A stretch of DNA of 31,844 nt from Proteromonas lacertae. Its lineage: Eukaryota > Sar > Bigyra > Opalinata > Proteromonadidae. The notes under the pieces were generated by a model. The model did not search any database. It saw only the letters and a program-made list of their open reading frames with translations, and was not told the DNA's origin. The DNA lies in the NCBI GenBank assembly GCA_002245135.1, contig NGBS01000641.1:1-31844 (forward strand), written 5' to 3'. Below, piece by piece: positions 21,101 to 30,335 of this stretch. Positions within the stretch are counted from its first letter, which is position 1; each line of letters starts with the position of its first letter. A program made the translations under genes and the position numbers.

Positions 21101-22528
21101 TCAGGAATAGAAAATCCACTATTGGAAATTTGAGGTAAAAATTGATTCAAAAATTCAAACAATTTATTCATTCTTCCACTACTTTTCATAGTAGAAAATG
21201 AATCAACTTTATGTAGTTTTAATTCTTTACTAGTTGTTTCATCTAATATTAAATCAGGTGGAAGTTTACTTTCTTCAGCTATTTCATTCAATAATTCACA
21301 TTGACGATAAAATTCTGATAATACTATATTACTTACTTCACTAAGGTTTTTATTACTTTTACTATCAGTAGATGATTTACTGGTTGGTGTAAAAACTTCT
21401 TCGTTATTTTTATTATCACTGTTTTCATTTAAGAATGAAATTGGCGAAGATTGGCTTTGACTGATAGATTTAGAAATTGCTTTACTACTTACTGATACTT
21501 GTCTATTATTATTATTAATAATAGTAGCAGTATTTAATGGAGAAGACACTGTATTTGGAGATGATGTTGATGTAGGTAATGAAGTTGGAGTTGAGATGAT
21601 CTGATCAATATTATAAGAATGTAATATTTCATTCAATTCACTTGATATTGTTAAAATAAACAATATATTGCCAGGTATATTACGATTTAATAGTATTGGC
21701 GATGAATGATAGGAGGGTGATGGTTGGATTGGTGAAGTACTGGTTAATAATTCAGATGACAAATTTGAATCTCGTAATGGTGATAAAACTGGCGTTAAAT
21801 GAATTGATAAATCATCAATATTATGATACTTATACAAACATTGCAAATATTCTGATTTATGTATATTAATTCGAGTATTTAGTGAATCAAAGCATAATTT
21901 TAATATTTTGTCATTTATAGTACTCCATTTATCATAATCAGGTTTTGTAACGTTTGGATAAAATATTTGACATTCTATCCCTTCTAGATTGAATTCATTT
22001 CCTAATCTATTATATATTTTACTTTCTTCCTTAGTAAATTTGTCTGTTAATTTATTCAAAGCATTTGATTGGGGTTGCAGTGAAAAGGGTACAAAAATTA
22101 TTAAAAGAGTCATATTCAATTCCATACAATTCTCGTACATATAATGAAAACCTTCGGCAAGAGTAGAGGTATAATCATTGAAACTATTACATTTGAAAAT
22201 TATTATTTTAATTATTGGTCTTTCAACTAGATTTAATTCTTTCTCTTTTTCATAATCTGAAGTAGTATATTCATATTGTACTTTAGGAAATACATGATTC
22301 TTATCATCTCTATTAAAGAATATACGATATTTCATACTCTAAAGGGAATTCTATTTCTTCGTTTGGTATTACATCAAGGCCCGATTCAATTAATGACCAC
22401 AAGTTGTGTGGATCATAAATAGATATTTTAAACGGATAAGTTTCCACTTTCTTTAATTCGAAATTTCTATCATAACGAAGCACTTTCTTCAACGGTTCCC
22501 ATGGTTCATTCTCTTCACAATTGGACAT
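18182..22528 (-). CDS. TRAPPC10/Trs130-like subunit of the TRAPPII tethering complex
   Basis: TRAPPII activates Rab11-type GTPases at the late Golgi. Exons: 22338-22528, 20569-22309, 20431-20538, 19807-20398, 19590-19771, 19319-19558, 18972-19287, 18839-18939, 18574-18798, 18428-18542, 18182-18390; 4020 bases, 1339 residues, near the human TRAPPC10 length. The N-terminus has an IYDPHNLWSLIESGLDVIP block, then CQIFYPN...DKWSTIND and FDSLNTRINIHKSEYLQCLY. A helical-repeat middle (NSYLASYYLINNQSELAIPLL) and a beta-sandwich-like C-terminus ending ISVIPLNVGCISFL follow. A Ser/Pro-rich, probably disordered insert interrupts the N-terminal domain (about residues 240-380). The intron at 18940-18971 has a weaker GTGATA donor. 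Identification is by layout and weak motifs. Confidence 0.65.
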
Positions 22529-22582
22529 TTTTGTTGGTAATATCTTTTTCTAAGAAGCTGAATGAAAAAAAGATTCTGAATA

Positions 22583-22600
22583 GCTTGATTATAATCAAGC
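22583..22600. promoter_or_regulatory. Perfect 18-base palindrome upstream of the TRAPPC10-like gene
   Basis: GCTTGATTATAATCAAGC is exactly self-complementary and lies 54 bases before the gene's start. The position suits an upstream regulatory site. Nothing else in the window carries the same word. Confidence 0.45.
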
Positions 22601-22821
22601 CGACAATCTATTTTTCTTTTAACTTCGATAATATAATAACTAAAGTGGTTTGATTATAATAATATTGATTAGTATGAAATTATAAATTAATTGTATTATA
22701 GTTTATGAATTTTCCTTGTTGAATTAAAAAAGAACAATATAACAAAGTATATAACTTATACATAGACAATAATTTAATTACTTATTTACATACGTAATTA
22801 TGCATTGAATTTACAATTTAT

Positions 22822-24377
22822 TTAAGCTACAGTTGCTAATTGAGGTACTGTTTCTTCTTTTACAGCTATTGGAGCTGTTGGTAATTCAACTGTAACTGTT
22901 GCAGGTTGGCCTTCCTTCTTTAAAGGAGCAGCTTCTACTGGAACTGAATTACTTACTTCAGTTTCTTTAACTGTGGTTGTACTACTTTCTGGTAAGAAGA
23001 AGAAACAATAAACAGCTGCAAAAGCACAAATTGCCATAAATATGAAGAATACTACTTTTGAACCAACTGCTTTTTCTAAGATTGGGAATGTAAATGATAT
23101 TACAATGTTGGCAAGGTTGTTAACTGTTACAGATACACTTAAACCACTACTACGAATGGAAGATGGGAAAGCTTCGCTTGCTACAACCCAAAATAATGGA
23201 CCTGGTCCCCATTCAAACATGAATAAGAATATGATAATTCCAATAATTGATAAAGCTGTTACATTTGTTACAAAACTAATTGCCATCACCAAATTACCAA
23301 TAGCTAATCCAACATAGGTACCAATCATCAAAGTTCTTCTTTTGAATCTGTCAAGGAATGGCATAGCTAAAGCAGTACTAACAAAGTTCCATAAACCAAC
23401 TACACAAGCTGTTGCAATATAAGGATCACTGATTCCAGCTTTATCTAATATTGTATTACTGTAAAACATAATGGCATTAATTCCACATAATTGAGCACAA
23501 GCACCAAAGATTACAGCAAATGAATACCATTTTATTTTACCAGCTGTATCTACTTTTTCATCATCTTTCTTCACTGATACATTTGTTTGATTTACTCTCA
23601 GTTTTTTACCATTCTTTTTCTCTTTCTGTAAGTTTAACCATACTTCACTTTCTTTAGTAAAAATTAAGCAAACTAATAACAAGATACCAGCAATTGCACC
23701 AATAGCATATTGAATGGACCATTGCCATTTTTCAAATGGTTTATATTCATCATAATCATCTTTACCAAAACCTAAATTGATGAAGTAACCAAAGGCCATG
23801 CTTAAGGTTACTACTAGCTGCATTAAACTTCCGATTCTTCCTCGATATTTTGCATCGACTGTCTCTGTGACATACATAGGACCTACACAAGTGCAAAGTC
23901 CTACAGCAAATCCAAGAATTATTCTCATTACAAACACTGCCCAATAGTTCTCGATGATTGCTAAAATTATTGGTATTATTGTCAAAATAACACCACCTAA
24001 ACCTAAACTCTTACGACGACCAATCTTATCAGCAATCCATATACCTAATGTACTACCAGCAACCATACCGAATAATAATGCTGAAGTGTATAGCCCCTAT
24101 CATTTTGTAAATATATATAGTATATACATAGTACACAGATAATAAATTATCATCCTCTAAATTATCAAAGTAGGTGTACTTGATAATCTGAACTTTCAAA
24201 CCACTGACAATGGCACTATTATATCCTAATGCTAGGCCACATAGTGAGTTAACGAGACCTATTTATATGAATATATATTCATTAATTAGATTGTGAGAAT
24301 TATAAATTAAAGAAATAGATATAATAAACAGGGGTATTTGATAGATGTATACCTGGAATTAATAAATCAGATAACAT
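22822..24377 (-). CDS. Sugar-transporter-type major facilitator (GLUT/HXT-like)
   Basis: The protein would carry hexoses or a similar sugar across a membrane. Exons: 24353-24377, 24128-24258, 22822-24096; introns of 94 and 31 bases; 1431 bases, 476 residues, the usual size for twelve membrane helices. Signatures in order: LGYNSAIVSG in helix 1, ADKIGRRKS between helices 2 and 3, RIILGFAVGL and YVTETVDAKYRGRIGSL, the loop GACAQLCGINAIMFYSNTI in helix 7, EWGPGPLFWVVASEAFPSSIR in helix 10, and FFLPESS after helix 12. The exon 1 start at 24377 begins almost directly in helix 1. The C-terminal 55 residues are Pro/Ala/Val/Glu-rich and probably disordered. Substrate cannot be told. Confidence 0.9.
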
Positions 24378-24775
24378 AATTAACCAAATATTCTAAATTG
24401 TTAAGAAATTTGGAAATGAAGAAACAATATCGATTCACAAAATTGAAAACGTTTCAAATCTATCCAATAGATTTATTTTATAAAATACAAAATGATTAAC
24501 AAATATATATGCTTAAATTATTACTGTGAGAAATATTTGCGTAGTAAAAGTGAGATAAATCAACAAAGTTGTGATTTATTAATTTTAAGTCAATCCTTTA
24601 TAATTGTGTATATAGAAAAAGACTAAAAGAATAATATATACAAAACTATCAAAATAGCAGATTAATAGAATTTTTAAGAAATTAATAACATTTGTATAAG
24701 AAATAACTAACACCACTAAACTGGAAAGTTTAACTTTAATTTAAACGTTAATACTCATTTTTAATATTTTTTATG
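24378..24775. other. Intergenic, AT-rich
   Basis: No gene was found. It contains the transporter's upstream region with GTTTCAAAT at 24451-24459, 73 bases before the start. Nothing else stands out. Confidence 0.5.
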
Positions 24776-25171
24776 CTATTTTTCTTCTGTTGGTAAATCA
24801 GGTTTTTCACAATAGTATTCATCAGCTCTTTCTTTTTCTTTCTTCAATCCATCAGCTGATATATCATCAGCTGATTTTTGGATTGTCTTTTTCTTGGATG
24901 TTAACCTAACCAGTTTTTCATCATTATTACCTTCAAATACTGGAAAACGATTTGAACCACAATCATCATGACTATTTGATATAGGATTTATTTTAGATTC
25001 ATTTTCTATTACAAGCTTATTTGTATCAAGATTGATATATTGAAGTAAATTCACCTTTGATGTCTTAAATGTTCCACAACAGCAAATGGTAGTACCTAAA
25101 TCTATTCCAATTCTTTCTTTGTTAGTCATTAAAAGAAGAAAAGAAAAATCAAAAAGAAAGTGAGCTTTCAT
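24776..25171 (-). pseudogene. Hsp70-like N-terminal fragment
   Basis: The reading frame has 131 residues. It carries RIGIDLGTT, the first phosphate-binding motif of the Hsp70 ATPase domain, then a Cys-rich CCCGTF in place of the usual SCVGVF. After that it departs from Hsp70 and becomes a polar, Lys/Glu-rich sequence. Normal Hsp70 proteins exceed 600 residues, so this is a fragment or a strongly diverged remnant. The first ATG (25171) would add a hydrophobic MKAHFLFDFSFLLL, resembling a signal peptide; the second, at 25129, starts MTNKERIG. A decayed kinase lies just upstream on the same strand. Confidence 0.55.
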
Positions 25172-25174
25172 TTA

Positions 25175-25500
25175 TTAAAACTGGATGGCAAGAGATTCAG
25201 TATAACCATTTTCATTCAGTTTACCAACTTTTATATCATCATTCATTTTACATCTCATTATATTATTCATTGTTTTAAATACATCATTTTCTTTCTTATT
25301 CAACATCTCATATAATATACAGCAAAACAATAAAATATTACACTCTTATCATTATACTCTCTTCCACTCAATTCTTCTGGACTTCTGTAACATATTTCAT
25401 CTATTACTATTTCTTCTCATCTTCTTATTTGATTCAAACATAAATCAACCAATTTCACTTCATTATTTTCATATATTACACTCACATAACATCATTAATA
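25175..25500 (-). pseudogene. Protein kinase C-lobe remnant
   Basis: Pieces of kinase subdomains VII-XI can be read in order: EVKLVDLCLNQI (the DFG site reads DLC), an in-frame TGA, then ICYRSPEELSGREYNDKS (APE region), FYCFAV, a frame change, and ILYEMLNKKENDVFK, ending at a TAA at 25175. Stops near the 5' end and the lost DFG residues show the gene is dead. The 5' half is not recognisable; 25501-25822 is AT-rich with nothing I can assign. Confidence 0.7.
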
Positions 25501-25822
25501 TCTCACTCAAATATCACTTCAACTCAAATATTTTCTAAATGACATTTGTTATATTATCTTCTACATATTATCATATTTAAAATCTTTTAATTCTATTTCA
25601 AGTTTCAGAAAAGATGCTTATAAAAGCATATACTGCAATCAAACAAGATAATCCATTTCTAATACCAACTGAAACACAAATTGTTGTTTGAATATATATA
25701 TCCTCTAAAAATATTAGAATTAAAAAGATTTATAATATATATTACATACATGAATATTTATGATTTTTAAAAAACATATATTTAACAAATAATGAGTTTT
25801 TAAGAGTTTTAAAATCAAAAAA

Positions 25823-26327
25823 AGTTTGACGAGTTTGTCATGTTGCTTGGGAAGGCTTGAGTATATTTTTTAAAAATTTCATAATATGACAGAAGTTAGC
25901 ACAGAATACTATCATTATCATATATGTATAACCGTAAGAATATCACTGTATGTGGGTAAACCGTACCAGACTATTCTTAGGTGCCTTCTACAGATAAGAA
26001 TAAGCGATTTGAGTGTGAATTAGTTTTTGGTACGGGTTATACTGGAGCAAGTGGTGAATTTAAAATTGTGTATATATTTTAGTGTGTGAATAAATTTATG
26101 GGTCAAATTCTATTTTTATATTTTTAATAGTTTTTAGCGTAGGATAGTAGAAATAATGTGTAGAAATAGATAAGTAGCTACCTGTTCTACCCCGGCAGGG
26201 TAGCTACTTTATAGAATAAGAAATGTATTTCTATGTAAGTAAGTAGCGTGTCCTGTGTAGCCTGACTAGGACTTAGTGATTAAATAGTGTAATGGCCAAG
26301 CTACAGAATGCGTTCTTACTTTTTTTT
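25823..26327 (+). ncRNA. Candidate RNase P RNA (RNase MRP RNA possible)
   Basis: This non-coding stretch is GC-richer than its surroundings. CTTGGGAAGGCTTGAG at 25846-25861 matches the P4-forming conserved region I of eukaryotic RNase P RNA (human CTTGGGAAGGTCTGAG, recalled from memory). Near the 3' end CCAAGCTACAG (26296-26306) has the form of conserved region V, and its CAAGC pairs with the GCTTG of region I to build P4. The human pair is different but also complementary, so this is a compensatory change. Between them are a 12-base stem with one mismatch (25957-25968 with 26028-26039) holding an inner hairpin (25972-25979 with 25995-26002), a region-IV-like GGAGCAAGTGGTGAATT (26044-26060), and an 11-base hairpin (26172-26182 with 26199-26209). 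Eight T's at 26320-26327 fit Pol III termination. The 5' end and P1 are not settled. Confidence 0.6.
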
Positions 26328-26560
26328 GGTTATTTTTTTTCATTTATCAATTTATTCATGGATTTATATAGTGTAGTTAAAAACATTCAAAAGAATTTAA
26401 ATAGTATCAAAAATATATATTTAAAGAATTATCTGCAGTATTCTATATTTTTTAATAAATCGAAATTCTGACGAGAAACTGTTGTTATAAACAGAAAAAA
26501 GAAACAGTTTTGATTTTCCTGAAATTTTAGAAAAACCGTTTTTATCAAAAAAATATAAAT
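26328..26560. other. Intergenic, AT-rich
   Basis: The stretch lies between the RNA candidate and the next gene. No feature beyond T- and A-runs was seen. Confidence 0.4.
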
Positions 26561-27040
26561 ATGTGTGCTTCAGTAAACTTTGCTTTCTTTTGTTCATTTA
26601 GAAATAATGAAGATTATTTAGATAAGTGTATATGTGGAACATGTAAGTTTTACTTATATTTTAACCATAACATAAGTGCAGTTTTAGATAGCCCATTACC
26701 TAAGGAAGAGATAAAGTCTTATAATGAATTCTGTGCTATTTGCCATCAAAAGATGTGGACAAAGTATAGTGATAAGAGATATTATATGATGCTTTTCGAT
26801 ATTAAACCATCAGTAAAACCAAGAGGATTAAATAGACATTATTTTGCAGTGTTTGATAAGTATATTGAATGGTTAACACTACCTGAAGGAATGGGAAGTG
26901 TTCATTTGAAGAAGAATCCTATGTTGAAACATTATGTAAAGAAGAATTATATATTTGATGATAGTGATGATGATGAGGAAGAAGAAGCACAAGAAGAAGT
27001 TAAAGGAAACAATGATCAAACTACGATAAACATAGTCTAA
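26561..27040 (+). CDS. Unknown Cys-containing protein with acidic tail
   Basis: The product has 159 residues and is not recognised. Two Cys clusters (CICGTC near residue 23 and FCAICH near residue 58) could bind one zinc ion. A basic, aromatic middle follows (for example YFAVFDKYIEWLTLPEGMG). The tail from about residue 134 is strongly acidic (DDSDDDEEEEAQEE). It converges on the fibre-like gene of element 2 with 136 bases between, so it may be the leftmost gene of that element or a host gene. A cryptic GTAAGT at the first Cys cluster is not needed because the frame is open throughout. Confidence 0.5.
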   Translation: MCASVNFAFFCSFRNNEDYLDKCICGTCKFYLYFNHNISAVLDSPLPKEEIKSYNEFCAICHQKMWTKYSDKRYYMMLFDIKPSVKPRGLNRHYFAVFDKYIEWLTLPEGMGSVHLKKNPMLKHYVKKNYIFDDSDDDEEEEAQEEVKGNNDQTTINIV

Positions 27041-27176
27041 ATTTTAAAAACGAATCTTTATCTTAAAATGATTTGGGACAGGGTTTAAAAATATGCGTAA
27101 TTTAATAAAAATCATATAATATAATAAAAATATAATAAATTTTATAATAAACATAATAAAATAATCATAATAAAGA

Positions 27177-27962
27177 TTAAAATGGTTCTGTAACACCTGT
27201 ATCCATCCACTCTGTTATAATAACTTGAGGTGGGAATGCTTGATATGAATATGCATCAAGACCTTTTCGTTCTATATAAAGATTACATTTATTATTATTA
27301 TTTCTTAATATAGGCCAAAAACATCCATAATCATTAATTGCAGGTTGTGAAGTTTCATTTATTACACCTTGTATAGGGAAGTATATTCCATTACTACCAT
27401 CTACAAAGTATGTTTCTAATAATTTGTTATAATATTGTTGCAATAAATCTTCTTTACCTGGTTCAGCTTTAATAACATGATTGTCATCTAGATATAATAT
27501 AAATCCATAACCATCATCATGATTTTTTAAAACAAGGCCATTATATATTTTGATTCTCATAAAATGTTCAAACATTTGAATTTTTATAGGTACTTTTACA
27601 GTAGATTCATATTGATTGATGGAACCATCTTGAAATATATAGAAATTAACTGACCAATATGTATATTCAGTATGCAATAATTTAGGTGATACAGAATTAT
27701 TAACTATTGTAGTGCTACCTCCAGAGCTATTATTTACAACATTATATATTTCTTGACATTTACCATATATAGTATTTGTAGTAGTTTTGATATCATTAAC
27801 AGGTGTAATAATATTATTTATTTGAGTATCAGTATGATTATTAATAGGTTTAACAATAGTATCAGGATCAGTAGGTTGTATATTTATTTTGTCAGCTATA
27901 TCTTTAGCAAGCTTATCTGTATCAATATTTATATCTGAAGTATTTCGTTCCCCAATAAACAT
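27177..27962 (-). CDS. Fibre-like (attachment-type) protein, element 2
   Basis: The start MFIGERNTSDIN is chosen over an ATG at 28007, because only this Met has a counterpart in element 1 (MFGRP at 718) and the extra upstream residues derive from AT-rich spacer. This gives 261 residues. Residues 1-80 are polar with helical periodicity and Asn/Asp-rich stretches. A Ser/Gly linker (NNSSGGSTTIVNN) follows, then a C-terminal globular part of about 165 residues rich in Tyr and Phe. A coiled stalk, flexible hinge and head would suit a virion spike, but no family was recognised. The gene follows the ATPase by 44 bases. Confidence 0.55.
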   Translation of the reverse strand: MFIGERNTSDINIDTDKLAKDIADKINIQPTDPDTIVKPINNHTDTQINNIITPVNDIKTTTNTIYGKCQEIYNVVNNSSGGSTTIVNNSVSPKLLHTEYTYWSVNFYIFQDGSINQYESTVKVPIKIQMFEHFMRIKIYNGLVLKNHDDGYGFILYLDDNHVIKAEPGKEDLLQQYYNKLLETYFVDGSNGIYFPIQGVINETSQPAINDYGCFWPILRNNNNKCNLYIERKGLDAYSYQAFPPQVIITEWMDTGVTEPF

Positions 27963-28006
27963 TTTTTGAATTAATAAACAATAAAATAACAAAATTAATA
28001 AAAACA

Positions 28007-28768
28007 TCAAGAAACTTCAGAATGATCTTCAATCAAAATATTAAAGTTAGCTCTAAACACTTTTTTAACATTATCAATATATAAGAAGTTATATTGTGGC
28101 TTAGTAACAGCTAAATATAACTCTTTAAATGTTTCATATTCAGGTATCCATATATTCAATGAGTTATATAAGTCAAACAAATTTCTGTTACTCAATCCAT
28201 AAAATGTTAAACAATAATCTACTTGTGATCTTGCTGAAGGTACTATATCAGTAATATATTGACTACTAATTATAATTTTTGATTTTAAATGTCTATTTTC
28301 TTTCATTAATACTGGTATGATATTAGCTGTTTTCAACTCTAAACTAAGATCATCAAATATTATAATATGTTCTGCATACTCATAATTATCTTTGTTTGTA
28401 TCATCAATTGATTTCATTAACTTCTCTACTAAATTATCTCCTGAGTAAGGATCATATAAAGAATCGTTTTCATCATAACTAATTTCATTATAATCTAACA
28501 ACTCTTTAATTGAATCATATATTCTATCTTGTTTGATTGTACCTACGAAAAAATGTACATGTTGTTTTTTCTTATATTTTGGATCTATAATATGTCTTAA
28601 TATATTGTATATCAAAGTGGTTTTCCCACTGTTCTTACGTGCCACAATAAAAATATTACAGAAAGGCTCGTTAAAGTAATCATAACCCAGAATTTTCTTA
28701 GGATCAAATGACTCACCACCATCAACAGGTTCAATTTGTATGTTATTTATTTTTTCAAATTTAAACAT
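28007..28768 (-). CDS. FtsK/HerA-type DNA-packaging ATPase, element 2
   Basis: The product (253 residues) would drive genome packaging. The start MFKFEKINN is preferred over the ATG at 28801 because it aligns with the start of the element 1 copy. Walker A is ARKNSGKTT (Lys49-Thr50). Walker B is HIIIFDD with Asp139-Asp140. KSKIIISSQYITDIVPSAR near residue 170 gives the sensor-like SSQ. The C-terminus aligns with the copy in element 1 (NLFDLYNSLNIWIPEYETF) but ends without the Ser/Asp tail. It lies 70 bases after the MCP stop. Confidence 0.88.
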   Translation of the reverse strand: MFKFEKINNIQIEPVDGGESFDPKKILGYDYFNEPFCNIFIVARKNSGKTTLIYNILRHIIDPKYKKKQHVHFFVGTIKQDRIYDSIKELLDYNEISYDENDSLYDPYSGDNLVEKLMKSIDDTNKDNYEYAEHIIIFDDLSLELKTANIIPVLMKENRHLKSKIIISSQYITDIVPSARSQVDYCLTFYGLSNRNLFDLYNSLNIWIPEYETFKELYLAVTKPQYNFLYIDNVKKVFRANFNILIEDHSEVS

Positions 28769-28838
28769 AGTATGTATATTTATTATGTAGTGAGAAATCA
28801 AAAAATAAAAATAGAAGTCAATAATAAAGTGTTATTAC

Positions 28839-30278
28839 TTATACTACTTTTTCAACACCCCTTGGTCCAATAATCAATTGTTTACCAGTAATTATGTAGA
28901 ATTTATGATGAATAGTTCTATTTCTGTTTTCATCCTCATCATCTGGATTATCTTTTCTAGCATCAAAGTTACGGTTTGAACAATCTAATGTTATTTTTAA
29001 ATCACTCGATAAATCTTTACCAGCTCTTAACTTTAATTCAGTTAAACGGTCAGTACTGAAATTTAATATATCAAAGAATCTATAAGCAAAAGATTGTTGA
29101 GAACATCTTTCAAATAATGTATTTTGAATATAATTTCTCATATATTCCCATGTCTGATATTTTGATGGATATAAATAATCAGGTGTATAAACGAAATCAT
29201 TAATTTGCCATCTTATTCTATCTTGATCTTCAGTAAATGGAACTACACTTCTATCATGTATTGCATTGAAATAAGCTCTGTATAATATGAATTTAACATA
29301 ACTTCCTATACTGCTATTAATGCTAAAATTGTAATTAAAAGTATTACTACCAGAAATTGGATCTTTAGTTACTTGAACTATGTTAAAATCGGTAAAGTCA
29401 ATAGGATGATGAGTAGTATAATTAATAGTATTAGCATTACATGTAGGATCTTTATTATAACAAATGTATAGTCTAGGGTTGATAACTCTCATTTCTACAA
29501 ATGGTTGCCATTCGTTATTGTAGAGCTTGTACTCAGATTCATGTATAAGCCAATTAACAATAGGAGCAAATGTGAATTGTATATAAATGACTTCGCCAAA
29601 ATAAATATCATTCTTCAATGCTAAAATTGTATTATATAAATCATAGAAATGATATCTACAACGTAATCTACCATGTAATATATCTTTGCCATTTGCTTGT
29701 TCAATCCAATAATTAGGAGTACTGTCTTCACCATTATTTGGTGAACAAAGAAAAATTTTGCTAATACTATAACTTCCATTATCAGGATTAAAATGTAATC
29801 CATCAAAAATTTCCTCATAGTAGGTAGGTTCTTTCAAATCATAAGGATATTGATTTGCAATTTGATGAGCTAAATCTCTATATTCGTTATAACTAGTATC
29901 AAGATCACATAACAATGTTCCTGTTTTGTTGTAAACTTTGATAGTTCCAAAATTCATAGTATTTCGCAAAAATAATACATTACCTTCTTCAGTGAAATTA
30001 GTAGGAGAATCCCAAGGGTTAGGTTCTTCTTCTCCATCAACATGATCTCTTGTTAAACCAGGTTTAAAATCTAATTCAAATTCAAAGTAACTTTTTGATA
30101 GATTAACACAATTATCGCCAGATATTTCAAATGTAATTGAATCACTGTTTGAGTTTGTAGATAAAACAGTTTCATTACGAGCTTGATTTGGAGTCACTAA
30201 AATATGATTATAGACAGGTATATAAGCTGGCACAATGCTTTCATGTTTTTGTGAAGCAGGTACAGCAGTGATTGACAT
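28839..30278 (-). CDS. Major capsid protein (double jelly-roll type), element 2
   Basis: The 479-residue protein would form the capsid shell. Near residue 50 it has the SGDNCVNLSKSYFEFELDF block, matched in element 1 and typical of the first strand of Polinton/adintovirus MCPs. Further shared blocks are GTIKVYNKTGTLLCDLD near 110, HPIDFTDFN, FNYNFSINSS, RWQINDFVYTPDY and a C-terminal YIITG. Two sets of beta-rich blocks separated by variable loops fit a double jelly roll. The frame is complete. It lies 57 bases after the penton stop and is probably expressed with it late in infection, if the element is ever active. Confidence 0.85.
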   Translation of the reverse strand: MSITAVPASQKHESIVPAYIPVYNHILVTPNQARNETVLSTNSNSDSITFEISGDNCVNLSKSYFEFELDFKPGLTRDHVDGEEEPNPWDSPTNFTEEGNVLFLRNTMNFGTIKVYNKTGTLLCDLDTSYNEYRDLAHQIANQYPYDLKEPTYYEEIFDGLHFNPDNGSYSISKIFLCSPNNGEDSTPNYWIEQANGKDILHGRLRCRYHFYDLYNTILALKNDIYFGEVIYIQFTFAPIVNWLIHESEYKLYNNEWQPFVEMRVINPRLYICYNKDPTCNANTINYTTHHPIDFTDFNIVQVTKDPISGSNTFNYNFSINSSIGSYVKFILYRAYFNAIHDRSVVPFTEDQDRIRWQINDFVYTPDYLYPSKYQTWEYMRNYIQNTLFERCSQQSFAYRFFDILNFSTDRLTELKLRAGKDLSSDLKITLDCSNRNFDARKDNPDDEDENRNRTIHHKFYIITGKQLIIGPRGVEKVV

Positions 30279-30335
30279 ATTATTTTATGTTATTTTTAAA
30301 AAATCAAAAAATGCTTAAAAATAGCAAGAAATTTA

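Noticed and set aside
25957-26039. A U6 snRNA (ACAGATAAGAATAAGC looks a little like the U6 core)
   Set aside because: The invariant ACAGAGA box and the following U6 sequence are absent. The surrounding helices fit RNase P RNA better.
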